Positions 9,046 through 18,312 of a stretch of DNA of 64,000 nucleotides are shown in pieces. The stretch is taken from assembly GCA_945901825.1 (NCBI GenBank), contig CAMDMC010000001.1, positions 62,001-126,000 on the forward strand. The letters run 5' to 3'. This stretch comes from Bordetella parapertussis (GTDB taxonomy: Bacteria; Pseudomonadota; Gammaproteobacteria; Burkholderiales; Burkholderiaceae_A). Numbering within the stretch: the first letter of the stretch is position 1; the number at the start of each line of letters is the position of its first letter. A program made the translations under genes and the position numbers. The notes below the pieces were generated by a model. The model was not told where the DNA came from. It saw only the letters and a program-made list of their open reading frames with translations, and did no database searches.

Positions 9046-11613
9046 ATGAAGAAGCTGCCCCTGGCTCCTTTTCGCGCCACCGCCCTCTCCATGCGCCTGC
9101 TCGGGCTGCTGCTGGCCCTTGTCTGCGCCCAGCCGCTTTATGCTCAGTCCGCCGGCTCCGCTTCCTTGGGTAATGCCCAGCCCGCCTCATCGGAATCGGG
9201 GCTCCTATCAAGGCTTACTCAGGGTCAGGCGCAAGACTCCGCGGCGGATGGTCAGGCGGTTATTCAATCCGTTCCTGGGCCCATTCAGACCGACGAGGTC
9301 GAGGTGAGCCTTGTCTTTTCAAGTCGTGAACTCGTTGCGGGGCAGACCTTTGAGGTTGGGCTTAGGCTTCGACACGCACCCCTTTGGCACACCTACTGGG
9401 TCAATCCTGGCGATTCCGGGCTGCCTACCGAGTTCGAGCTCAACCTGCTCGATGCCTCTGGTGCTCGGCTGCCGCTTACTCTTCAGCCTATTCAGTGGCC
9501 TGCCCCCAGTCGGCTACCTGTTGGCCCCCTTGCGAGCTATGGCTTTGAAGGGGAGCTTCTCCTTGCAAGGTTAGCCCAGCTTCCGCAGGAGCTTGAGTCC
9601 GTTGAGTCGGGGAGAGCAGGGTTCGTACCAAGGGCCCTTGAGGTAAAGGCCAACTGGCTGGTCTGCAAAGATGTCTGTATTCCAGGTGATGCACGGTTTG
9701 TTATTGCCTTGCGACAGGCCTCTGCGCAGGGCATTGGTTCATCGGCCACGGGCAATGCCTCTGCGGGGACGCTTCAGCTCGACACAACTGAGAGCGCGGT
9801 TGAACCCTCGGTCCTGAAACAGGCAAGGGAAGGTCTACCCGTGCTTGCGCCTAAGTCTCTTGGCTATGCAGTTTCTGAAGATGGTGCAAAGCTTGTTGTC
9901 TTCGGGGACGACCCTGCGCAGGCCATTGAGGGTGGCTACCTGTTTCTTGAGCTTGAAGGCCTGGTTCAGCCTGCCGCCGCCCAGGCCGTTTACCAGTCTT
10001 CCAGCCAAGGCTTTTGGCTTGAGATCCCATTGGGAGGGTCCTCAAAACGGATTCTTCAAGGCCTAAAGGCTGCTCCGACGCCTCTATATGCTGTTTTCCG
10101 ACCCGAAGACCCGAAGGCAGAGCCTGTTCGATGGTCTCTTCGGCCCACTAAGCAGGGTGCCTTTGAAGGTTTTCAAGAAGGTCCAAAGGTCTTTTCAGGC
10201 CCGCTGCCAAGTCGAGCCGCGTTGCTCGACCCCGGCAAGACTGCAGAGCAGGCCTATCAAGCTCGAAAGGCAGACGCGGGTCCTCTGGCTGGCTCGGGTC
10301 TTGGGCTTGGTCTGGCTTTTTTGCTTGCGTTGGTGGGAGGGCTGTTGCTTAACCTTATGCCCTGCGTTTTTCCAGTCCTGGGTCTTAAGCTTCTTGCGCT
10401 CAGTCAGCATGCGCAGTCGCAGGCTCATGCGCGTCGTCACGCCTTCATTTTTACCGCTGGTGTCCTTGTCTCGATGCTTGCCCTCGCCTCGGTTTTGCTC
10501 GGTCTGCGGGCTGCAGGCGAAGCCATCGGGTGGGGGTTTCAGCTTCAGAATCCATGGGTTGTTATGGGTCTTGCCCTTCTCTTTGTTGCCATGGCGCTGA
10601 ACTTCTTTGGTCTCTATGAGTTAGGCCTCGGGCTTGCGCGGGTGGGTGCGCAGGCCGAGCAGAGCCTTAAGGGTTCCACGGACTCCGGGGCCTTTGGCTC
10701 GGGCATTCTGGCAGTTATTGTCGCCTCGCCCTGCACCGCGCCTTTTATGGGGTCTGCCCTGGGATTTGCGGTTTCGGCCGCTCACTGGAGCTCAGGCCTT
10801 CTGGTGTTTCTTGGTCTTGGGCTTGGCCTAGCCCTACCGTTTCTGGTGCTAGCCGTTGTTCCAGGTGGAACAAGCCTTTTGCCGAGGCCCGGGCCGTGGA
10901 TGCGGACCTTCCGCCAGTTCCTGGGCTTTCCAATGCTGGCAACAGCGGCCTGGCTTGTCTGGGTTCTGATTCAACAGCAGGGGGCCGATGCAGGGCTTGG
11001 GTCGCTTATGGCCTTAGTGCTTCTTGCATTTGCGCTCTGGCTTTTTGGTCGCCTGCAAACAGCGTCATTCCAATCCAAGGCCGCAACCGGAATTAATCGT
11101 TGGCTCAGTCCTTTATTGATGGTCATGAGCCTTATTGCACTCATTTATTTGGTTGCACTTGTTGGTCAGGGGCAGTCCCTGGTGGCGAAGACTGATTCGG
11201 CAGGTCTTAACGCCACGTCATCTCAGGACAATGCGACAGACTCCGAAGCGGTCCGTGCTGACGCGGGTCTGCCCTGGCGGCCCGGCCTTGCCCAAGAGCT
11301 CGCGGCCCAGGGCCAGGTTGTTTTCGTTGACTTCACCGCCGCCTGGTGCATTAGCTGCCAGGCAAACAAGGCGCGTGTTTTAAATCGGGGTGAGGTTGCG
11401 CAAAGGCTGGGCTCAAAGGGCTATCAGTTGCTTACGGCCGACTGGACTCGGCAAGACCCCGAAATTACTGCCGAGCTTACTCGCCACGGTCGCTCGGGCG
11501 TTCCCCTTTACCTTGTCTACGGCCCCGCCCTTCAAGAGCCTTTGGTCCTTAGTGAATGGCTCACCGAAGACCAAGTGGTTAAGGCCTTCCAGCAGGCGCA
11601 GGCGGGTCGGTAA
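9046..11613 (+). CDS. dsbD: Thiol:disulfide interchange protein DsbD
   Basis: DsbD carries electrons from cytoplasmic thioredoxin across the inner membrane to periplasmic disulfide isomerases and cytochrome c maturation. Seen in order: signal peptide ending QPLYA; a periplasmic N-terminal domain with the pair WLVCKDVC (about 205-210); a membrane domain of about eight segments with the two conserved cysteines in NLMPCVFPVLG and ASPCTAPFMG; and a C-terminal thioredoxin-like domain with WCISC near residue 770. At ~855 residues it is larger than E. coli DsbD; the N-terminal domain is of the expanded DsbD/ScsB kind. I prefer ATG at 9046 (MKKLPL), although an ATG three codons earlier is possible. 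Its 3' end overlaps the convergent exbD by 35 bases. Confidence 0.9.
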   Translation: MKKLPLAPFRATALSMRLLGLLLALVCAQPLYAQSAGSASLGNAQPASSESGLLSRLTQGQAQDSAADGQAVIQSVPGPIQTDEVEVSLVFSSRELVAGQTFEVGLRLRHAPLWHTYWVNPGDSGLPTEFELNLLDASGARLPLTLQPIQWPAPSRLPVGPLASYGFEGELLLARLAQLPQELESVESGRAGFVPRALEVKANWLVCKDVCIPGDARFVIALRQASAQGIGSSATGNASAGTLQLDTTESAVEPSVLKQAREGLPVLAPKSLGYAVSEDGAKLVVFGDDPAQAIEGGYLFLELEGLVQPAAAQAVYQSSSQGFWLEIPLGGSSKRILQGLKAAPTPLYAVFRPEDPKAEPVRWSLRPTKQGAFEGFQEGPKVFSGPLPSRAALLDPGKTAEQAYQARKADAGPLAGSGLGLGLAFLLALVGGLLLNLMPCVFPVLGLKLLALSQHAQSQAHARRHAFIFTAGVLVSMLALASVLLGLRAAGEAIGWGFQLQNPWVVMGLALLFVAMALNFFGLYELGLGLARVGAQAEQSLKGSTDSGAFGSGILAVIVASPCTAPFMGSALGFAVSAAHWSSGLLVFLGLGLGLALPFLVLAVVPGGTSLLPRPGPWMRTFRQFLGFPMLATAAWLVWVLIQQQGADAGLGSLMALVLLAFALWLFGRLQTASFQSKAATGINRWLSPLLMVMSLIALIYLVALVGQGQSLVAKTDSAGLNATSSQDNATDSEAVRADAGLPWRPGLAQELAAQGQVVFVDFTAAWCISCQANKARVLNRGEVAQRLGSKGYQLLTADWTRQDPEITAELTRHGRSGVPLYLVYGPALQEPLVLSEWLTEDQVVKAFQQAQAGR

Positions 11614-12037
11614 TAAGCGCGAGCTTTGTTAGCCCGTTCTTCGTTGCCTTGGCCATAACACGCACAATGGCCTCATAGGTCGTCTGTTTATCCGCGCGAA
11701 TCTGAATAACGGTCTCATCGTTTCTAGTCTTAAGCTCTGCCAACAGCTGATCCAGTTCTTCCTCTGAGACAGGCTTCGTTTTGAAAAAGACCTCGCCCTG
11801 CGCGTTAATTTCTAAAACCACCGGATCATTCTCAGGCTTCACCGCAGGTGCCTCTTCCTTAGGCAGGTTGAGATTAAGCCCCTGACTCATCAGCGGAGCC
11901 GTGACAATAAAAATAATCAGCAGCACCAGCATCACGTCCACCAGTGGGGTGGTGTTGATATCGGCCATAAGGCCATCGTTCTCGGTGTCCTTTGAAAACC
12001 CCGAAGAAAGGCGTGATGAGGAGCCATGTCTTTGCAT
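11579..12037 (-). CDS. exbD: Biopolymer transport protein ExbD/TolR
   Basis: One of the two stator proteins of a proton-driven motor, ExbBD with TonB or TolQR with TolA. It has one N-terminal membrane helix (about 32-52) containing the conserved proton-path Asp in PLVDVMLVLL (D34), then a periplasmic domain ending LALITDP. The 152-residue length is typical. It is the last gene of fur-exbB-exbD; the fur linkage favours ExbD over TolR, but no TonB or TolA gene is in view to decide. The last 35 bases overlap dsbD on the opposite strand. Confidence 0.87.
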   Translation of the reverse strand: MQRHGSSSRLSSGFSKDTENDGLMADINTTPLVDVMLVLLIIFIVTAPLMSQGLNLNLPKEEAPAVKPENDPVVLEINAQGEVFFKTKPVSEEELDQLLAELKTRNDETVIQIRADKQTTYEAIVRVMAKATKNGLTKLALITDPPAPAGRP

Positions 12038-12057
12038 AACGGGGACGCGCGCGGTGC

Positions 12058-12699
12058 CTAGCTCTTCTCGGACGAGAAGGCAGGGTGTTGAAGAAGGTCG
12101 TCTGCAAATGCCTCAATGCTGGCCATATGCTTCTGGCTGAGCCGCTGAAAGGCGTTGAAGGCCAGCACCGCCGGTATTGCCACGAAAAGGCCTGCTGCTG
12201 TCATCACCAAGGCCTCGCCAACGGGGCCTGCGACCTGATCGATCATCACCTGCCCCTGGCCTTGAATGCTGGTGAGGGCACGAAAGATTGACCAGACCGT
12301 GCCGAGTAATCCGACGAAGGGGGCCGTACTGCCGATGGATGCAAGCAGCCCCAGGCCAGAGGACAGGTCGTTTCGAATTAAAAGAAGCTCCTCGCGCAGT
12401 TGTCGAACCATACGATCACTTAATGAACCACCCACGGTAGAGGCCGCCGACTGGGCGCGATGGGCTAAGCGGAGCAGAAGGCCCGAGCGGTCGGACTCCG
12501 CAATAAGCTGTGTGGCTCGCTCGCGATCTGTCTCAGCCCAGAAGGCCTCGGGCGCGGTAGGACGCTGCCTAAGTCGCTGCCAGCCGTAGAGAAGTCGTGC
12601 ACCAATGGCAGCCCAGCTGAGCACAGACATGACAACAAGCCCAAGGGCAACAGCAATAATGACGCCGTCGGCCGATTCAATCATGTGATCCAAGGTCAT
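12058..12699 (-). CDS. exbB: MotA/TolQ/ExbB proton channel family protein
   Basis: Partner of the ExbD-type protein in a proton-motive-force stator. The 213-residue protein has an N-terminal membrane helix (about 12-35), a cytoplasmic stretch, and two further helices containing GSTAPFVGLLGTVWSIFRAL and GLFVAIPAVLAFNAF, the conserved ExbB/TolQ core. It starts 21 bases after the fur stop and precedes exbD by 20 bases, so all three are probably one transcript. Energising iron-siderophore uptake is the likely role, inferred from the Fur linkage. Confidence 0.88.
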   Translation of the reverse strand: MTLDHMIESADGVIIAVALGLVVMSVLSWAAIGARLLYGWQRLRQRPTAPEAFWAETDRERATQLIAESDRSGLLLRLAHRAQSAASTVGGSLSDRMVRQLREELLLIRNDLSSGLGLLASIGSTAPFVGLLGTVWSIFRALTSIQGQGQVMIDQVAGPVGEALVMTAAGLFVAIPAVLAFNAFQRLSQKHMASIEAFADDLLQHPAFSSEKS

Positions 12700-12720
12700 T
12701 TGGTCAGCTTTCCCGTTTGC

Positions 12721-13170
12721 TTAAGCCGCTTTACCGCGGCGATGAGGACAGGCCTTGCGCTGACACTGGCCATAGAGCGCAAGGGCATGATCTTGAAGTT
12801 CGAAGCCATGGGCCTCGGCGATTCTGCGCTGACGCTCTTCAATGCGTGGGTCGAAAAACTCTTCTACGCGCCCGCAGTCGATGCAGACAAGATGATCGTG
12901 GTGACTGCCTTGGTCGAGTTCAAAGACAGCCTTACCCGCCTCAAAATTAGAGCGGCGCAAAATACCAGCCTGCTCAAACTGAGTAAGCACCCGATACACG
13001 GTGGCCAGACCCACATCAAGATCTTCAAGAAGCATCTGCTTATAGACGTCTTCTGCACTTAGATGTCGCGTTTTCGATTGCTCAAAGATTGTTAGAACCT
13101 TAATTCTGGGGATCGTCACCTTGAGTCCCGTGTTTTTCAGGTCGGCGGCAAGCTGTTCGGAAGTCAACAT
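12721..13170 (-). CDS. fur: Ferric uptake regulator Fur
   Basis: Fur represses iron-uptake genes when loaded with Fe2+. The 149-residue protein has a winged-helix DNA-binding domain ([12 protein letters not shown], then [15 protein letters not shown] at about 52-67) and a dimerisation domain with HHDH (90-93), CIDC (C96, C99) and a second cysteine pair C136/C141, so a structural metal site is intact. Start at the ATG at 13170 gives the usual Fur N terminus (MLTSEQL); a longer frame adds 47 unrelated residues and would overlap bamE. A TATGAT hexamer sits six bases before this ATG. Genes downstream are exbB and exbD. Confidence 0.92.
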   Translation of the reverse strand: MLTSEQLAADLKNTGLKVTIPRIKVLTIFEQSKTRHLSAEDVYKQMLLEDLDVGLATVYRVLTQFEQAGILRRSNFEAGKAVFELDQGSHHDHLVCIDCGRVEEFFDPRIEERQRRIAEAHGFELQDHALALYGQCQRKACPHRRGKAA

Positions 13171-13201
13171 GGCTTTATCATAGCGGCAATTCTTTACTGA
13201 A

Positions 13202-13636
13202 ATGGGTAAATGCATGAAGGCACTCTTCTTGTCACAGTTTCCTCGCAATGCGCTTTGTGCGGGCGTCATAACAGGCGCATTGGGGATGACCGGCTGTGGG
13301 TTCTCGAACAAGCTCGTGAACGACCCCCCTTCTTGGCTTACACCCTACCGCGTTGACATTGGCCAAGGCAATCTTATTACTCAGCCCATGGTTGATCAGC
13401 TCAAGTCCGGTATGAGCCGTGACCAGGTGCGCTCCATTCTTGGTACACCCCTGTTGGTTGACCCTTTCCGTGGTAACCGTTGGGACTACGTCTTTGAGCT
13501 TCGTAAGGCCGGTCGTCCCGCAGATAACCGTCGCTTTTTCGTTGAATTTGAGGGCGATCAACTAAGCCGTTGGTCGGGCGACGGGCTGCCCAAGGACCTA
13601 AGCGATGTCCTGCTGCCAGCGCCCGCGGCACGTTAG
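13202..13636 (+). CDS. bamE: Outer membrane assembly lipoprotein BamE
   Basis: BamE is an accessory lipoprotein of the BAM complex that inserts outer membrane beta-barrel proteins. A signal sequence ends in a lipobox (GMTGC, Cys at about residue 32). The SmpA/OmlA domain follows: [34 protein letters not shown] is the core of the fold (only fragments quoted elsewhere). Total length is 144 residues. An alternative ATG four codons on at 13214 would give a more ordinary signal peptide. Divergent from fur with only about 31 bases between starts, the same neighbourhood as in many betaproteobacteria; dapB follows. Confidence 0.9.
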   Translation: MGKCMKALFLSQFPRNALCAGVITGALGMTGCGFSNKLVNDPPSWLTPYRVDIGQGNLITQPMVDQLKSGMSRDQVRSILGTPLLVDPFRGNRWDYVFELRKAGRPADNRRFFVEFEGDQLSRWSGDGLPKDLSDVLLPAPAAR

Positions 13637-13650
13637 GTCCTTTCAAAGCG

Positions 13651-14475
13651 ATGAGACAAGTTATTCGCGTTGCCGTGGCCGGTGCATCCGGGAAGATGGG
13701 CCAGGCCGTTATCGCAGAGCTGCTCGGCGCGCCAAAGCAGTTTCAACTTTATGCAGCCTTTGATCAGCCAGGGTCGCCCCTTATTGGTCGGGATGCAGCC
13801 GAGCGTTTGGGGATGTCATCGGGCGTGCAGGTGACGCAGGGCTCGGAGGCTTGCAAGGGTGCCGAGGTTCTTATTGATTTCACGCGCCCTGAGGCCACTA
13901 TGGCTCATTTACAGGCCTGCACGCATCATGGCCTTCGGCCTGTTATTGGAACCACGGGGTTTAGCGACGATCAGCTTAAGGGTATCGAAGCCTTCTCTCG
14001 TCATCAGGCGGTTGTGCTTGCCCCGAACATGAGCGTTGGTGTCAACATCTTCTTTCGTCTAGCCGAGCTTGCGGCGGGCTTTCTTCATCAGGGTTATGAC
14101 ATGGAGGTCATTGAGGCCCATCATCGTGCAAAGGTCGACGCACCCTCAGGAACCGCCCTTAAGGTGGGCGAGCGCATCGCCAAGGCGGCCGGTCGACAAT
14201 GGCCGCAGCATGCTGTCTGGCAAAGGCATGGTTACACCGGGGCGCGCACTGATAATGAAATTGGTTTTTCAGTTATTCGTGGTGGCGATATTATTGGTGA
14301 CCATACGGTCATGTTTGCGGGGCAGGGCGAGCGCATCGAGCTTACACATCGTTCGTCGTCGCGCACAACCTACGCAACCGGAGCCCTACGGGCAGCCGCC
14401 TTTGTTGTGGACCAGCCTGCAGGACTCTTTGATATGCCCGACGTCTTGGGTCTGTCGGTCCTAAAGGCTAAGTAA
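13651..14475 (+). CDS. dapB: 4-hydroxy-tetrahydrodipicolinate reductase
   Basis: DapB reduces the DapA product to tetrahydrodipicolinate on the way to diaminopimelate and lysine, so it supplies peptidoglycan cross-links. The N-terminal Rossmann motif VAVAGASGKMGQAV and the substrate-binding/catalytic segment EAHHRAKVDAPSGTAL are both clear. The product from ATG 13651 is 274 residues, normal for DapB. It starts 14 bases after bamE and is probably co-transcribed with it. The last 15 bases overlap the convergent recN. Confidence 0.95.
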   Translation: MRQVIRVAVAGASGKMGQAVIAELLGAPKQFQLYAAFDQPGSPLIGRDAAERLGMSSGVQVTQGSEACKGAEVLIDFTRPEATMAHLQACTHHGLRPVIGTTGFSDDQLKGIEAFSRHQAVVLAPNMSVGVNIFFRLAELAAGFLHQGYDMEVIEAHHRAKVDAPSGTALKVGERIAKAAGRQWPQHAVWQRHGYTGARTDNEIGFSVIRGGDIIGDHTVMFAGQGERIELTHRSSSRTTYATGALRAAAFVVDQPAGLFDMPDVLGLSVLKAK

Positions 14476-16128
14476 CTCTTTAGCCATCTTGACCGACGAC
14501 TCGCGAACGCCTTCATCGCCGAGCATGCGAGCGATTTCTTCAATTCGCTGATCGCGGTCAAGACCAACAACCTCGCTCGCGTTGCTGCCGTCAGCTTGTT
14601 GTTGCTTTTGCACGCGCAGGTGCTGATGCCCCCGGGCTGCCACCTGGGGAAGGTGCGTGACGGCGAGTACCTGATGGTGCTTACCAAGTTCCTGTAACAA
14701 CCTGCCCACGACGTGACCGGTATTGCCGCCAATGCCCACATCCACCTCATCGAATAAAAGGGTTGATGTCTGCGTAGCCTGAGCGGCAACGGCGGCAATG
14801 GCAAGGCTTACGCGAGACAGCTCACCCCCCGAAGCCACCTTCGCTAGTGGCAGTTCTGGCCCCTTGGCATGTTGTGTCACTAAAAACTCAAGCTGATCCA
14901 TCCCGAAAGAGGCAGGCTCTGGGCGTGGCTCGAGCCTCACCTCAAAGCGCATGCCCGTCATGGCGAGCTCGTTGAGCCAGCGTGTAACGTCTTTTGCGAA
15001 GGGCCCTGCTGCCTTTTGACGTTCAGTAGAAAGCTTCTTGGCAAGGTCGCTATAGGTCTTGAAGGCTTGCTCGGACTTGGCCTTAAGCGTTCCGAGATCC
15101 GAGGCGGCATCGAGCGTGGCTTTTTGCTCGCTAAGCTGAGCCTGCAGGGTATAGAGATTTTCGGGCCTTTCTTTAAGCCGCCTTGCTGACTCAAAAATGG
15201 CCTGCAATCGAGCATCGAGCTGCTCAAAGCGGCCGGGGTCGGTGTCCATCCTGCCAAGGTAATGACGACACTGCGAGGCGGCTTCTTCAAGGTTAATGAC
15301 AGCCGCATCCACTAGGCTTATGAGCTCACCGAGTCTTGGGTCTTTATTTAGAAGCGAGCCGAGTTTTTGTTGCATGGCCTGGCCCATGGAAATAAGGCCT
15401 GAGGACTCGTCGCCTTCGAGCTGTACCAGGCTTGACTCAACCGTACCAAGAAGCTCCGCACCATGGGCGAGGCGCTGATGCTCTTCGTTAATGGTCTCCC
15501 ATTCCCCATCTTCAAGGCCAAGGTCTTGCAGTAGTTGCAGTCGCCATTCGATCTGACTGAGCTCCTCTGCAAGTCGATCCGCCTTGGTCTGTGCCGAGTC
15601 AAGCGCATTCTCATGGTCTTGCCATGCCTTGTAAGCAAGGGCCACCTCTTCCACGAAGGGCCCAAGACCAGCATGGCGATCAAAGAGTTCGCGTTGGGCG
15701 CTTGTTCTTAGAAGGGCCTGATGGGCATGCTGGCCATGCAGCTCCACCAGCTGCTCTCCAAGTTCTTTGAGCTGAGAAAGGGTTGCGGGCTGACCATTGA
15801 TCCAGGCCCTTGAGCGGCCGCTGGGTTCAAGGCTTCGTCGAATAAGCAGTGAGGCATTGATAACATCAAAGCCCGCCTCCGTGAGCCAGCTTAGCGTGTC
15901 TGCATTGGTATCTGGCTCGATCTGAAATTCAGCCGTTAGGTCGGCCCGATTCGCTCCAGGCTTAATCTGCAGACTATTCGCTCGGTCGCCAAGCAAAAGC
16001 CCAAGCGCATCAAACAGAATGGATTTACCGGCGCCGGTTTCGCCCGTAAGTACTGTGAGCCCGTCCTGGAAGTCGATTTCCAGGGAGTTCACGATCACAA
16101 AGTTTTGAAGTGAAAGCGTCTTGAGCAT
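14461..16128 (-). CDS. recN: DNA repair protein RecN
   Basis: RecN is an SMC-like ATPase acting in double-strand break repair. It shows the ABC-type Walker A GETGAGKS (about 30-37), a long central coiled coil (roughly 150-370), and a C-terminal half with the signature VASGGELSRVSLA and Walker B TLLFDEVDVGIGG. The 555-residue length fits. It lies 14 bases downstream of nadK on the same strand, a pairing common in proteobacteria, and converges on dapB with a 15-base overlap. No LexA box was searched beyond eye inspection, and none was noticed. Confidence 0.95.
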   Translation of the reverse strand: MLKTLSLQNFVIVNSLEIDFQDGLTVLTGETGAGKSILFDALGLLLGDRANSLQIKPGANRADLTAEFQIEPDTNADTLSWLTEAGFDVINASLLIRRSLEPSGRSRAWINGQPATLSQLKELGEQLVELHGQHAHQALLRTSAQRELFDRHAGLGPFVEEVALAYKAWQDHENALDSAQTKADRLAEELSQIEWRLQLLQDLGLEDGEWETINEEHQRLAHGAELLGTVESSLVQLEGDESSGLISMGQAMQQKLGSLLNKDPRLGELISLVDAAVINLEEAASQCRHYLGRMDTDPGRFEQLDARLQAIFESARRLKERPENLYTLQAQLSEQKATLDAASDLGTLKAKSEQAFKTYSDLAKKLSTERQKAAGPFAKDVTRWLNELAMTGMRFEVRLEPRPEPASFGMDQLEFLVTQHAKGPELPLAKVASGGELSRVSLAIAAVAAQATQTSTLLFDEVDVGIGGNTGHVVGRLLQELGKHHQVLAVTHLPQVAARGHQHLRVQKQQQADGSNASEVVGLDRDQRIEEIARMLGDEGVRESSVKMAKELLSL

Positions 16129-16142
16129 AAAGAGAATCGAGG

Positions 16143-17108
16143 CTAGCCATTGTTGGTAGGAGCAACCGGATCGGGTCGGCCGCTAAGCACTGGGTTGGCG
16201 CTCCAGTGCAGTTTATGGCGCAGCATGGCGTAGTAGTCATAGCCCTTCGGATGGAGAAGTCTGACGGAGTGGGCCGAGTGCTGAATAAGAATCTGGTCGC
16301 CATCTTCGAGCGATGTCAGGGCCTGCATGTCGCAATGCAATTCGGTTCCAGCCCCATCGTTAACAACTACTGAGACAGCCAAGGGTTTGGGCAAAACAAT
16401 GGGTCGCGCCGACAGGGCCTGCGCTGCTACAGGCACGAGAATAAGACCATCGAGACCGGGGTGCAGAATAGACCCCGCAGCTGACATTGCATAGGCGGTT
16501 GAGCCGGTGGGGGTTGCCACAATAAGTCCATCGGCGCGAAGACTCTGCAAATAACTCTCACCCACGAAGACATCAATTTCAACCATCCGGCTCACAGCGC
16601 CTCGGCTGATAACCACGTCATTAAGGGCGGGGGCGTGAAAGACCTGTTCCGGGCTTAATACCTGTGAGGTCTTTCGCCTCACCCGCACTTCAAGCATGCC
16701 TCGGTTTTCAACAACGCCCTCGCCGGCTAGGATGCTGGGGAGTTCGTCTTGAAGCTTTGAGATCTCGATGTCGGTCATAAAACCCAGCCGACCCTGATTG
16801 ATCCCGATAATGAAGGTGCCAAAAGGGGCGAGTTGGCGCGCAACCCCAATAAGGGTTCCGTCTCCGCCGAGAACAATGGCCAGATCAAGCTCACCGATCA
16901 TTCGGTCCATGGGAGTCAGTTCAAAAGAAGCCGGGCCCTCTTGACTGGCCAAAAACCCCTCAAGCCCCTGGGCAAACTCGCTTTCAATAAGCACTTTCGA
17001 CATGGCCGAGTGCGCCTTGAGGCACTGCAAGACTTCTTGCAATGCCCCGGTGAGACCCGGGGATTTAGGGCGCCCGAAAAGACCAATACGTCGATAGGCT
17101 GAGCTCAT
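16143..17108 (-). CDS. nadK: NAD kinase
   Basis: NadK phosphorylates NAD to NADP with ATP. The catalytic GGDGT motif is at about residues 80-84 ([12 protein letters not shown]), followed by [11 protein letters not shown] and the substrate-binding region [21 protein letters not shown]. Length is 321 residues, slightly long owing to a loop around residues 45-65. It is divergent from hrcA with 38 bases between starts and precedes recN. Confidence 0.95.
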   Translation of the reverse strand: MSSAYRRIGLFGRPKSPGLTGALQEVLQCLKAHSAMSKVLIESEFAQGLEGFLASQEGPASFELTPMDRMIGELDLAIVLGGDGTLIGVARQLAPFGTFIIGINQGRLGFMTDIEISKLQDELPSILAGEGVVENRGMLEVRVRRKTSQVLSPEQVFHAPALNDVVISRGAVSRMVEIDVFVGESYLQSLRADGLIVATPTGSTAYAMSAAGSILHPGLDGLILVPVAAQALSARPIVLPKPLAVSVVVNDGAGTELHCDMQALTSLEDGDQILIQHSAHSVRLLHPKGYDYYAMLRHKLHWSANPVLSGRPDPVAPTNNG

Positions 17109-17133
17109 GGCACGAATTAGATCACAGCCACCC

Positions 17134-17139
17134 TACAAT
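17134..17139 (+). promoter_or_regulatory. Possible -10 element directly upstream of hrcA
   Basis: TACAAT ends eight bases before the hrcA ATG, so a transcript starting at the usual distance would be leaderless or nearly so. No good -35 element and no Shine-Dalgarno sequence are visible in the 38-base nadK-hrcA gap. This is a pattern match only. Confidence 0.35.
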
Positions 17140-17146
17140 AGGGCCC

Positions 17147-18205
17147 ATGGATAATCGTTCACGACAACTGCTTAAGACTCTCATTGAGCGCTACATTGCA
17201 GAGGGACAGCCTGTGGGCTCACGTTCCTTGTCGAAGTTTTCCGGGCTCGACCTCTCACCTGCAACCATCCGTAATGTTATGGCCGACCTCGAGGATCTTG
17301 GCCTTGTGGCAAGCCCTCATACGTCAGCGGGTCGTATCCCTACGCCCAAGGGGTATCGACTCTTCGTTGACTCTCTGCTCACCGTTCAGCCCATCGACGC
17401 CAGTCAGGCCCAATCCATGAGTGGTCAGCTGCAGGCCGATGCGCCCAGTCAGGTTGTCTCGCATGCGGCAAGTCTGCTTTCGAGCCTTTCGAGTTTTGCC
17501 GGTGTGGTCTGCGCGCCCCGCAGGGCAGGGGTCTTTCGCCATATTGAGTTCCTGCGCCTCGGAGACCGCCGTCTCTTACTCATTCTTGTGACCCCCGACG
17601 GGGATGTTCTTAATAAGGTCTTTCATGTCGATCAAGACTACCTCCCGGAGGCCCTCATTCACGCGGGCAATTACCTTACAACAAACTACGCAGGGCTGAG
17701 CCTTCAAGAGGTGCGCAACAGCCTGCATCGGGAGATCGCAGACCTTCGCCAGGACGTCTCGCGCCTCATGTTGAAGGCTGTGGAAGAGGGGGGCGCAGCC
17801 CTCAGTGACCCGGATGGCGATATCGTGATCTCGGGCGAGCGTCGTCTTCTTGATGTGACCGAGCTCTCTGAGGACATGGGCCGTTTACGTCAACTGTTCG
17901 ATCTGTTTGAGAAAAAGACAAGCCTGGCAAAGCTGCTCGAGTTTTCCGAGCGGGCACAGGGCGTAAAAATCTACATTGGGGGTGAGTCGAATCTGGTTCC
18001 GGTCGACGAACTCTCCGTTATTACCGCCCCTTACCAGGTCAACGGGCGCATTGTTGGCACGCTGGGCGTTATTGGGCCAACCCGTATGGCGTATGATCGA
18101 GTGATCCCAATTGTTGATATCACAGCAAGGCTTGTCTCAACTGCCTTAACCCATCTTGCTGCGGAGTCTGGGTCCCAGGTCGACCCATCTGGCGCTGGTG
18201 CTTAG
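17147..18205 (+). CDS. hrcA: Heat-inducible transcription repressor HrcA
   Basis: HrcA represses chaperone genes by binding the CIRCE inverted repeat and is itself kept folded by GroEL. It has the N-terminal winged helix ([18 protein letters not shown], then [17 protein letters not shown]) with the typical [15 protein letters not shown] segment ([17 protein letters not shown]), and a C-terminal GAF-like domain. 352 residues. It heads a plus-strand heat-shock block with grpE, dnaK and dnaJ, although hemH lies in between. I see no CIRCE element anywhere in the block, so its target is probably elsewhere, for example groESL. Confidence 0.93.
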   Translation: MDNRSRQLLKTLIERYIAEGQPVGSRSLSKFSGLDLSPATIRNVMADLEDLGLVASPHTSAGRIPTPKGYRLFVDSLLTVQPIDASQAQSMSGQLQADAPSQVVSHAASLLSSLSSFAGVVCAPRRAGVFRHIEFLRLGDRRLLLILVTPDGDVLNKVFHVDQDYLPEALIHAGNYLTTNYAGLSLQEVRNSLHREIADLRQDVSRLMLKAVEEGGAALSDPDGDIVISGERRLLDVTELSEDMGRLRQLFDLFEKKTSLAKLLEFSERAQGVKIYIGGESNLVPVDELSVITAPYQVNGRIVGTLGVIGPTRMAYDRVIPIVDITARLVSTALTHLAAESGSQVDPSGAGA

Positions 18206-18312
18206 GCTGGTTTTTTGGACTGAATTCACTCTTTTTGTTGGCAGGTAGAGCCCATGAATCGACCTTCACTTACACCCCGCTAAACCCTCAGATGTCTTAA
18301 ACAGGTATTCAT

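Noticed and set aside
18253-18282. Ten-codon open frame in the hrcA-hemH gap as a leader peptide
   Set aside because: A GGCAGG-like site precedes it, but no regulatory codon run or attenuator hairpin follows.
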